A stretch of 56,105 nucleotides of DNA from Conoideocrella luteorostrata (taxonomy: Eukaryota > Ascomycota > Sordariomycetes > Hypocreales > Clavicipitaceae). The stretch's first letter is position 1. Every line of letters starts with the position of its first letter. The notes beneath the pieces are model-generated. The model did not search any database and was not told where the DNA came from. It was given only the letters and a program-made list of their open reading frames with translations. The DNA lies in assembly GCA_032433595.1 (NCBI GenBank), contig JASWJB010000297.1:1-56105 (forward strand), in the 5' to 3' direction. The position numbers and the translations under genes are program-made. Below are positions 12,901 to 21,776 of the stretch, piece by piece.

Positions 12901-14547
12901 ATTTCACAAAGCCGACTACTCTGACATTTTCTGGCTAGATTCCAGTTCCCAAGATTCAGCCAAGATGAGCTATGCAAAAATCGCAAGGCAAATTATGCAG
13001 AAGGACCTGGTCAATCAATTAAGTGCGAACAACGCTGATAATGATGATAAGGTCGTGACGGCAGTCAAACGATGGCTTGATCATCCGCGGAATACGCGAT
13101 GGCTGATGATCTACGACAATTACCGCAATCCAGCTGCAGGTGGTGTTCTCCCACTTCTTCCTGACGCGAACCACGGGTCGATAATCATCACAACCCGGCA
13201 AGCGTCCATTCAAATGGGCTGTCGTGTTCGTGTGGACAGACTGGATATACTTGATAGCCTCCAAATCCTTTCCGATGCATCACGGCGTAAAGTCGTCATA
13301 GAAGGTACGTTTTTCCTGCGCATACTTATACAGAGCTAAATTGTTGATCAGATCCTGCCGCGGCTGAGCTAGTTAATATGCTAGATGGGCATCCATTGGC
13401 ACTGTCCATGGCAGGAGCGCATATCGATCGTACTGGAATTAGCATTGCGGATTTTCTGCGGCTTTACATACAACCAATGCTTCGCTACCGGGGAATCGGC
13501 ACTGGGGTGTCTTTGTGCTCGGGACGAACCATATATTCGACCATCCAGCTATCATTCGAACAGGTCAAGAGGGAGAGCCAGCTTTCTGCTCAGCTCCTCC
13601 AGCACTGGGCATATTTTGACAACCAGGACTTGTGGTTTGAACTTCTGCAACAAGGCAGCTCTAGTGGCCCGAATTGGTTTTGCCAAATGATGAAGGACGA
13701 GCCCAGCTTCATTCAAGCAGTAACGGTGCTAGAGGAATATGGATTTTTGCAGTCGCAAAAAAGCGATGTTGAGTCGGATGGGTATAGCATACACAGTGCT
13801 CTACACTGGTGGACTGTACATGTGTTAAACGAAGAATTGAATTCTGAGATGGTGGGGCTGGCTCTGGAGTGCGTGTCAAAACATATACCAACCAGAAACT
13901 CTCCCAACTCATGGGCCATTCAACAGCGGCTATTTCCGCATGCAGCTAGATGCTGGTCGTTGATAGAGGGCGAAACGGTCGACAATAGTAGCCGAACATG
14001 GGCTCTAAATCGCCTAGGATATTTGTATATCCAGCAAGGAAAGTATGGCGATGCGAATGAGATATTCCAGCGAGCGCTGCGAGGCAAAGAGAGGGCAGTG
14101 GGAATAGACGATACATCAACACTTGATACAGTCAATAGTCTCGGTGCCCTCTATGCAGACCAAGGCCGGCTTAAAGAAGCCGAGGCAATGTACGAGCGGG
14201 CGCTTCAAGGCTACGAGCTTGCGCTTGGAACAAGACACATATTAACCTTAAACATAGTCAGCAATATTGGCCGGCTCTATGCAGACCAGGGCCGACTTAA
14301 AGAAGCCGAGGCAATGTACGAGCGGGCGCTTCAAGGTTACGAGAATGCCTTAGGCTGTGATCAATACCGAATGTATATTCCAGCTCTGAATGCGATCGAG
14401 AACCTCGCAGATCTGTATTACCACCGCAACAGAGCGTCTGAAGCTAAGGCATTATATGAAAACTGTCAAGAAGGCCTCAAAATCGTGTTTGGCATGCAAC
14501 ACGATCGGTATCGCAACATAGCACAGAGAATATTGTCTCTCCATTAG
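9998..14547 (+). CDS. NLR: SERAC1-like hydrolase, two NB-ARC modules and TPRs
   Basis: Seven exons fit: 9998-10083, 10141-10516, 10567-10617, 10688-10975, 11036-11261, 11334-13304 and 13352-14547. They sum to 4194 bases (1397 residues) with every junction in frame. Exons 1-5 give an alpha/beta-hydrolase domain with VIFVHGLRGHP, the nucleophile motif VVHSLGG and FLGTPHRGS. The first NB-ARC has Walker A GGSGKSQ (about residue 420), Walker B WLVIIDNADD, GSIIITSRD and an MHD-like MHSL. The second has Walker A GTSGVGKTN (about 850), Walker B RWLMIYDNY, GSIIITTRQ, GHPLALSMAGA and IHSALHWW. About four TPRs follow (residues 1215-1397), two of them nearly identical. The large exon 6 runs unbroken through the first module and most of the second, so the fusion is real. 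Proteins of this class are thought to sense non-self or trigger incompatibility; the ligand is unknown. Confidence 0.85.
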
Positions 14548-17074
14548 GTTTATAGAACATTCTCTTAATTGCGATGGGAACAGTCCGAAGAGGCACTACC
14601 TACGAATTTGGTTGCAGAACAGAAAGGGGAATCTAGGAGATGCAGATGGGGGGTAGGATAGTTTACCTCACATAACTCTAAGTGTAGCATGGTGCTCATC
14701 CGATAAGCAGATATGGTAGCCCTTTTGGTTGGACACACGGATGATGGAGCTAGCAGTGTGTTGTAGGCTCTACTCTATAATAGCACAATAAAATAACAGT
14801 TCTCATAGTATTAGCGCTGCTTTCAGATGAACATAGAGGCGTATAGCTCTAGAGATAATTTCCACGAGGGACTAAATCGGCAATATTCTTATCCGTCTCG
14901 GCATTTCATCAATTGATATCTTCTCACACTGGTCGATTGTATACAAGCTGTCTCGTCATTCTTGATATCGTTCATCTGAGATGACGCATCAATCATACTC
15001 ATCGTAAATGGTGTTCTCATAGCTTGGGAAGCTAATGAGCACAACCGCTCGGTCTAGCAGTCTGTACGGTCAACGCGTACCAACCTTGTCACTCCAGAAC
15101 CTCATCTCGTTAAGGTACACAGAACAGCCCAGAAGTAGTAGTCAGTGTAAAGAAGAACACGCGTCCCTTTACATTTGTTAGCTGTGTTTCACGTCATCTT
15201 TGGTTTACCTCAGATCCGTCTCGTTCTGCCTGTGTAGGTTTCGCAATCCCAGATCTTGCCTTGAGCCTCGACTATTCTTGAACATTAGACTTGCTCCGGT
15301 TAACCTCCAAGGCTGGTTTGCGTTGAAGTATCTCTCTTCTTTCGTTGTATGGAACACAGAGCACACCTCATTGTGTGTCTTCGTTAAGTAATACTGTTAA
15401 TTAGTCTTAGTTATAGTCTCGCAGAAGTCGTGAGATTAAATGGTCATCAACGATACTAAAATTCGTAAGTACAAAATCCACTGCTTATGCCGACGTGACA
15501 AGAATTATCCCGCGTTCCAGGTCATATAAGGGCATATAAGCAAGAGAAGTATAAATGTATTCCTAGGAAGCCAATGTCGCTGGGACATGATGGCGGCGAT
15601 AGCTTTTAAATATCTGTACTATCGGCTGATTTTACTGTGCTAGGTTATGCACTGTCCCAAACTTCTTACACTTAGCGTAAGCCGTTTTTGGTTCCTTTAC
15701 AAGGGTGCTACGTGCAGCTAGTTCCAGCCGGCCAGAGGCAGAACCGATTCATATATGTCACCAGAAACGTACCATGCTGCCGAAAGCGTCATATTCACAT
15801 GAAACGAGTGATACGAGGCAATTCCCAGGTCCAAACGGACATCAATGTTGGCTATCATGTCGGTCATAGCACATAATGAACAGGTTCTTATTAACATTAC
15901 TACCCAGTAAGGATGTCTCGGTGTTATCTTCTTCACAGACGAGCATTTGTCCATTTTAATACTGGTACTTTGGATCGCTATGAAGTACTTGTTCGCCGCT
16001 AATGCCAATGAATATCATTTTGACTGACCATTGTGGCACCTCGACAAAACAACCTCGATGAAAATGCCAATCGAAGCCATGACAAAGAAAATGTGAACCA
16101 GTCCCCTACAAGTAATGCAGTTGTTCATCGAGACTATTGCGTATGGCTCCAGTAGTCCGTTACTCCCCAAACTTATATGCATCTTGGTAGCGCCCACTTC
16201 CGGGCCAATGTTAGGCTGTCAGTCGCTCCGTTCTTATAGCAAAACGGGTATACAGTACGCACTTTACAGGACGTCCTCATTGGGGACTTATTACAGATGA
16301 TGGTTTCAAGTACGGTATTGTACACCACTATTCAGGTTTAGCGTCCGCGATGCACTTATGCCAAGAATTTCCATATCTGGCAGGATGTAGTGGTGTAGGT
16401 TAGTGCGTTATCTTTGAACCCCATGTGACGACTGTGATAGGTCCCGAGGGATCAACCTATTCGATGGTTTATGTTGGCAGGCGTTACAGAGCGTCTACAC
16501 ACTCTGTGCGGGTGATTGCACGGTTGGTGATGGACTTGTCAACTTGAATATCTACTACGCCATAGCGCAAAAGTGTGAGCTCACTAAATGTTCACTCAGT
16601 AAGACGTAACAATGTCTTGTATCCGACAGGACCAGTAGATCGTAAGCAACATTGATGATTTAAATAATCGGTAATTCGGGTAAATGATCGTGTTGAAGAC
16701 TGGCTAGCTATCCATCTAGGAGAGGTGAAAAGTTGGGTGGTACCTATATACTACACTGTCCACCCAGTGTTCACTAAAGCACTGGCGAACCGCCCTTCTA
16801 GTGGTCACGAAATGCTCACTGATCCTCGAGCGAACCCTTCACACCCTGGTGGCTTGTCCCGACGCTATTCGGGGGTCCTGCAGCGTAACGGGCGTGGCTT
16901 GCAGCCGGCCTGTTCTAGTGACTTACGTGCTGAGGGCGTAACACCCCGAAACACCCTCTCTCTAACGGTGGAAGACGGCCATGATTGATCCCTGCCTAAG
17001 GCTGCAATCATTATCGGTCGGATTTGGCCAAATGACTGACGAGTTTTATATAATTATAATACCAAGGTAAACAC
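14548..17074. other. Long intergenic stretch, no gene seen
   Basis: About 2.5 kb with no open frame that I can tie to a family on either strand. It separates the NLR from the ether-lipid cluster. Local GC-rich sequence around 16780-16980 differs in tone from the AT-rich rest and could be a remnant of an old insertion, but nothing identifies it. Confidence 0.45.
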
Positions 17075-18301
17075 CTAAGCTCTCGTTGTATGTATTAAAC
17101 ACTGAGCCAGTGATGAAGTGAATTGATTATCAACAGGCACGTAAATTACGCTTGCCATGACTTCTCTTGCCCTTATGGGAGTAGTTCCGCCGTTTAGTAC
17201 CACAATGAGACTAGAATCACCCCTCGCCGCATCAAATCCGGCATCAAACAATGCCTTTAGGGTTGCAGATGGGTCATTCACTCGAATAGGGCAGATCCAG
17301 TAGCTCAAACTGACTCCAGGCCGGGATACATGGGACACAAAGCCTATCGGCTGGAGAGACAGCGGAAGCAGATTGGCAAGATCTGTAACGCAACGTGTAC
17401 GGTCCTGTATCTCTGCAGGATCAAAGCGCCGAAGTCGATGCTCGAGCAAGTTGACCAGTGGAAGAGACGGACGAAACCGAATTTGTGAGAGTAGAGCAGC
17501 TTCAGAGGAGAATGAATGGCCTAATCCTGCGATGACCTGATGGTGATCTTTCCCCAATAAGTTAAGTAAACTGATAAAGAAACCGTATATGTAGGCGTTC
17601 TGAGTAAGACTTTTCAGGCCAGCGTACTTGATGATCCTCTTCAGAAAGGTGAGTTGCCCTTGAGCAGGTGCATTGTCCTGCATCGCTTTCATGACTAGCA
17701 GCAACTCTGGATCTCGTATGGTGGCGAGCGCGCCCCCGAAAGCGGTGCAGGTCTTGATCGGGCCAAAGCTAAATAATGAGATGGTAGCGTCCTCGTCGCC
17801 CGTGAAACTCCTACCAACGAATGCTTGCGCACAATCTTCGATCAGAAGTAATTTATGGTGCCGGGTTACACGCGATAACTCCCGGAGGGAGTATCGATTC
17901 CCGAACAGATGGGCGACAAGCACAGCTCTGGTCCTCGGTGTGATCAAAGCCTCAACGTTCCTGGCGGAGACACTCAAGTCTTTGATGCTGAGGTCTACAG
18001 CCTTCGGGACCAGACCATGAAGCCTTATAATCTGAGCCATGTGTGGGATCGTGACTGCTGATATGATGACTTCCGAGCCGAGTGGGAAACGGCATGCCTG
18101 GAGAACTAGATCGAGAGTGGTGCGGACAGATAATGAAATGAACGTTCCCGACGGTACCCATAGGCATTCTATCCGCGACGTACATGAAGAAATGTCGGCC
18201 AGTGCTGGTAGCCAGCATGTGTAATAGATTGCGAAGAGTATATCGATCCAGGTTATGTCAATGCGTTTCCGCGGAAAAATTGGGCGGAATCTCCAGGTCA
18301 T
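17075..18301 (-). CDS. DegT/DnrJ/EryC1-type PLP aminotransferase
   Basis: An uninterrupted frame of 408 residues starting at ATG. The fold-type I aminotransferase pattern is clear: SGTFISLSVRTTLDLVL near the start, GSEVIISAVTIPHM, VDLSIKDLSV, ITPRTRAVLVAHLFG, then LLLIEDCAQAF with the PLP-ring Asp and SFGPIKTCTAFGGAL, in which the Lys of GPIKT is expected to form the internal aldimine. Length fits the family (370-410). GPIKT-type members are, as I recall, mainly bacterial. Family members usually aminate keto sugars, but this one sits head to head with an alkyl-DHAP synthase, sharing a 784-base promoter, so a lipid or DHAP-derived ketone is a possible substrate (inference). It has no introns, unlike most multi-domain genes nearby. 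Confidence 0.85.
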   Translation of the reverse strand: MTWRFRPIFPRKRIDITWIDILFAIYYTCWLPALADISSCTSRIECLWVPSGTFISLSVRTTLDLVLQACRFPLGSEVIISAVTIPHMAQIIRLHGLVPKAVDLSIKDLSVSARNVEALITPRTRAVLVAHLFGNRYSLRELSRVTRHHKLLLIEDCAQAFVGRSFTGDEDATISLFSFGPIKTCTAFGGALATIRDPELLLVMKAMQDNAPAQGQLTFLKRIIKYAGLKSLTQNAYIYGFFISLLNLLGKDHHQVIAGLGHSFSSEAALLSQIRFRPSLPLVNLLEHRLRRFDPAEIQDRTRCVTDLANLLPLSLQPIGFVSHVSRPGVSLSYWICPIRVNDPSATLKALFDAGFDAARGDSSLIVVLNGGTTPIRAREVMASVIYVPVDNQFTSSLAQCLIHTTRA

Positions 18302-18738
18302 CTTATCGCATCTTTACTCAACTGATGGTGCGTAGGGGAAGAAAAGGGTAAGTTTCTAAATGTTAATTTTCTAGAACCGACCTCAACGCTGGCATCATAC
18401 GGCGTAGGTCACGTTACTACGTACCTGGAACGTGAGTGCGAATGACCACCTCGGGCAGCTCCCGGGCCGATAAGCCTGCCACGACTGACTGCATACCTAT
18501 TCCTGTAACAAATAAGAAATACTAGCTGTGCCGCTTTCCCATAGCCGGGGTTCACCGCATAAACTAACCCACTACTGCGTACAATGTGTTCCTAATGAGA
18601 CCAGGAGCTCTGGGGTGGTCCAGGTCGGGCTAAATACTCCGTAGATCATCTGCCATTCCTTACGGGTGTCGAGCCCCACCCCGTATTCGCCTCTTCAGCC
18701 CCTATTGGAGCATTTAAAGGCAAAGCGCTGTGCGCTTT

Positions 18739-18755
18739 CGGAAAATATTCTTCCG
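18739..18755. promoter_or_regulatory. CGG-N11-CCG site 1 (Gal4-type zinc-cluster half-site pair)
   Basis: The sequence CGGAAAATATTCTTCCG is an imperfect palindrome with inverted CGG triplets 11 bases apart, the spacing bound by Gal4-type Zn2Cys6 dimers. It is identical to the second site 79 bases downstream. Binding is inferred. Confidence 0.6.
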
Positions 18756-18817
18756 TGCTCTGTGTCCCTGGCCAATCGAAATAGTGCAAAGGTCGGTGTT
18801 GCTTTTTCGGAAAATAT

Positions 18818-18834
18818 TCTTCCGTGTTCTGTGT
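18818..18834. promoter_or_regulatory. CGG-N11-CCG site 2
   Basis: An exact copy of the 17-base site at 18739, lying 252 bases before the synthase ATG. The conservation of the 17-mer while flanks differ between the two units supports a functional site. Confidence 0.6.
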
Positions 18835-19085
18835 CCCCTGTCCCTGACTAATTAAAATAGTCTAAAGGTCGGGGTTGCGCTTTGGCCTTATGTAGGTTAA
18901 ACAGTGGAAAACGTTATTAGTCTCGTTGGACTATTTTCAAGGAACTTCGGTGTCGCATGCGCTGAGTAATATATTAATTTACTGCGGGACAGGAAGTAAT
19001 TGCCAGACATGACAGCAACACTGCAACTTTGCTAGTCTTCTTGCATGTAGTGGGAACCCGCCCAAAGATTATCGGTTCTCACAGC

Positions 19086-20834
19086 ATGTTTTTGCCAGAG
19101 CAGGAGTTTTCTTTTGGTGCATCGCATGAAAGTCGGCGCATATGGGGCTTCACGGACACAAGCTATCGCTTGAGGGCGGATGGACAAGTCGAGATAACGG
19201 GTGCACGATATCCAAGCAGCGGACATGTTCTTCCCGACCTCCTGCCCTGGATCACAGAAGTAATGAGGATCCAGCCACCGAAGAAACAGAGCAGTCCGGC
19301 ACCGCCGCCGTCTGCGCAAATCGCCAAGCGGCATTTTAATGATGCTTTCATTGACCAAATCCAGCAAATACTGCCCCCAAACCATTGGAGCCAGGACCCT
19401 GAGGTGTGCATGCGACATGGTCATGGTCACTCCCTCGAGGACATGTACAAAGCCAATTATGCGGGCTTCACGCGCATTCCCGACATAGTCTTGTACCCCG
19501 ACAATGCGTCGCAAGTGTCACAAATCATCGCTGCGGCCCACAAGCATCAAGCGCGTCTCTTGCCGTACGGTGGGGGAACCAACGTCAACGGGGGACTGTC
19601 TTGTTCTGTGGACGAAACCCGGCTGATTGCTGCTGTTAGTCTGCGTCGTATGAACCAAGTACTTTGGGTTGACAAGGCCAATCGACTTGCCAAAATTGAG
19701 GCAGGAGCTGTCGGACGGCATATTGTTGCAGCGCTGGCAAAACACGGAATGACACTCGGCCATGAGCCGGACAGCATCGAATTCTCGACTTTGGGTGGTT
19801 GGATCGCTACGAAAGCTAGTGGAATGAAGAAGAACAGATATGGCAACATTGAAGATATTCTGCTCCAGGTCGAAATGGCCACCCCATGCGGCGTCATAGG
19901 ACGATTCCTCCAATCAATCCCGCCAAGAGAATCCGTGGGGGTGGACTCGGCATCTTTGGCCCTTGGTTCTGAGGGCAACCTCGGCATCATTACCTCGGCA
20001 ATAGTCAAGATATCACCATTACCAGAGCACCAGATATTCGGATCCTTGCTGTTCAAGACTTTCGCAAATGGAATGGCTTTTCTGTACGACTTGGCCAGGA
20101 ATCGGGAGCAGCCTGCGAGCGTGAGACTCATCGACAACGCTCAATTCCAGTTCGGCATGGCCCTCAAACCGAGGCCAGCGGGTTTCCAGAGCTGGAAGAG
20201 GAAACTCACCAAGGCATATGTAACGAAGATACGAAAGTTTGATCCCCAGATGATGACTGCCTGCACTCTGGTTTTTGAGGGCAGCATGAAACAAATTGCC
20301 AAGGAACAATCTGCCGTTTATTATTTGGCCAGAAAGCATGGGGGCTTGTATGCTGGAGCAGCTAATGGGAAGCAGGGCTATGAGTTGACGTTCGCTATTG
20401 CGTACATCCGCGATTTTGCGATGACGATCGATATCTTCGCTGAGTCGTTCGAGACGTCGTGCACGTGGACCGCTGCTCCGGAGCTTTATCAACGGGTAAT
20501 CGACCGAGTAAGAAGAGAGCATCTGGCGAGATCTTTGCCAGGTATTCCATTCTTAAGTGCTCGAATCAGCCAAATCTACGACACAGGTGTCACCATCTAC
20601 TTTTATCTCGCCATAAGCGTCGAGGGAGTGACACGACCATTGGAGGCCTACAAGGCTCTGGAGAGAGCTGCCAGAGACGAAATTCTCTCGTGTGGAGGAG
20701 CACTTTCGCACCACCATGGTGTCGGCACATTGCGAAGCAATTTTCTGCCCCGTATCTTCTCCACAGGCTCAATGGAATGCCAGAATAGACTGAGGAGTGC
20801 TCTAGATTGCCGTGGAGTTTTCTCAACTCAGTAG
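19086..20834 (+). CDS. Alkyldihydroxyacetonephosphate synthase (FAD enzyme)
   Basis: The frame is open from 19029, but the first ATG is at 19086, giving 582 residues without introns. The N-terminus has the family's WGF..T..R region, TGARYPSSG and LLPWI, then RIPDIVLYP, the FAD-binding PYGGGTNVNGG, AGAVGRHI, LGHEPDSIEFSTLGGWIATKASG and GSEGNLGIIT. The active-site region shows YDTGVTIYFY and GALSHHHGVG, the His-rich signature of alkyl-DHAP synthases. The enzyme swaps the acyl chain of acyl-DHAP for a fatty alcohol, forming the ether bond. I see no C-terminal peroxisome signal (it ends VFSTQ) and no PTS2 near the start, unlike animal enzymes. It lies between the aminotransferase and the reductase-acyltransferase gene, which would supply both its substrates. 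The 5' end is not certain. Confidence 0.9.
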   Translation: MFLPEQEFSFGASHESRRIWGFTDTSYRLRADGQVEITGARYPSSGHVLPDLLPWITEVMRIQPPKKQSSPAPPPSAQIAKRHFNDAFIDQIQQILPPNHWSQDPEVCMRHGHGHSLEDMYKANYAGFTRIPDIVLYPDNASQVSQIIAAAHKHQARLLPYGGGTNVNGGLSCSVDETRLIAAVSLRRMNQVLWVDKANRLAKIEAGAVGRHIVAALAKHGMTLGHEPDSIEFSTLGGWIATKASGMKKNRYGNIEDILLQVEMATPCGVIGRFLQSIPPRESVGVDSASLALGSEGNLGIITSAIVKISPLPEHQIFGSLLFKTFANGMAFLYDLARNREQPASVRLIDNAQFQFGMALKPRPAGFQSWKRKLTKAYVTKIRKFDPQMMTACTLVFEGSMKQIAKEQSAVYYLARKHGGLYAGAANGKQGYELTFAIAYIRDFAMTIDIFAESFETSCTWTAAPELYQRVIDRVRREHLARSLPGIPFLSARISQIYDTGVTIYFYLAISVEGVTRPLEAYKALERAARDEILSCGGALSHHHGVGTLRSNFLPRIFSTGSMECQNRLRSALDCRGVFSTQ

Positions 20835-21776
20835 TGTTTCTGGAATAATGGTTTATTGGCAATGAGGGTCATATGACGCAGCGAAATTAGACATTAATTT
20901 GATGTTAGGAAGCTCTGAGTGTATAGTAGAGGTGAAGTGGTGTATGATCAGAATGATATGCATGCGGTATGGATAGGTAGGAATTACCGAGGAGGTAGCT
21001 GGATGCTTTTGGGGTCGAGAAATTACAACTTTGACAACGACACAATCTACACAAACAATATTTTAAAATGTTATCTTGAATATGTGACAATATACTGTAT
21101 TCATATGCGTTTCATTGACAAATGATACTATCAAGGGCAAGGGCACAGTAGTGGCTCAACTTCCACTAGCCAGGACCGCAAGTGTGAGCAAAGGAACTGA
21201 AGACGACATCTTTACCAGCTCTTGCATCAGAGCCAACCTGAAATCGTCGCTCCGCCTGTAAGATAACAAGAAGATGTGCTTGTTACCCCAATAGACCAAA
21301 AAGATCCGCCAATGCAAGCGACTGCTTGCATTGCTATTTACATCTATTTGTAAGGCCTACGCGCTACGCGCGCCAGCACCTTACACCGCCAATCTCGGAC
21401 TTTGACGAGGAACCCCTAGCGTCGCAAACATGGCCGGTTATGGCTAAGCAAAATTAGTCATATCTTGGACGCTCGGCTCGGTGAAATTTTGAAATTAACC
21501 ATGGGCCGCTTTGGTGAGTGGATTCTTGCTGCATGCACCTTTTGACACGTCTCCGATGGATGACGCGGCCGGCTATCGGCGTGACCGACTCATCGCCCGA
21601 GGTTGCCATTTCTCCTGCAGGCTGTGATAAAAGTCCGATTACCAAGCGAAGATCGAGGCATCCCGTGCTCTAGCATTAAGATCATTCACCAATCACTCGA
21701 GACACTATATTCGTCGTATTCTGCCATGGCACCGGTGAGGACATTCTGAGTATTTTGAAGCGAGCCTAAGTTCACA
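20835..21776. other. Intergenic region within the ether-lipid cluster, holding a solo LTR
   Basis: Apart from the family B LTR at 21257-21385 there is no gene. The part from 21386 to 21776 is the likely promoter of the reductase-acyltransferase gene; I found no CGG-N11-CCG site in it. Confidence 0.5.
21257..21385 (-). repeat. Solo LTR, family B (129 bp) with 5-bp target duplication
   Basis: TGTAAG at 21257 and CTTACA ending at 21385, flanked on both sides by CCGCC, a perfect 5-base target-site duplication. Related copies lie at 28463, 33718 and 45093. In the 28463 copy, which runs in the opposite direction, a TATAAATAG promoter box is visible. Its presence inside the cluster shows that the neighbouring bacterial-like genes are on a fungal chromosome. 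Confidence 0.85.

Larger units (their letters stand above)
18737..18880. repeat. Tandem duplication, two units of 75-80 bp
   Basis: Unit 1 (about 18737-18812) and unit 2 (about 18816-18880) share TTTCGGAAAATATTCTTCCG, TCTGTGTCCC, AAATAGT and AAAGGTCGG in the same order, with small insertions in the second. The duplication doubles the Gal4-type site. Confidence 0.8.
18302..19085. promoter_or_regulatory. Shared divergent promoter of the aminotransferase and alkyl-DHAP synthase genes
   Basis: The two genes start outward from this 784-base interval. It contains a tandem duplication (18737-18880) with two identical CGG-N11-CCG palindromes, annotated separately, and a CCAAT sequence at about 18772 in the first copy only. 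One TACGGAGTA-family motif (TACTCCGTA) lies at 18635. Co-regulation of the two genes is inferred from this arrangement. Confidence 0.65.

Noticed and set aside
19547..20137. A 196-codon minus-strand open frame
   Set aside because: It lies entirely within the alkyl-DHAP synthase, has no domain features, and the plus strand is clearly coding.
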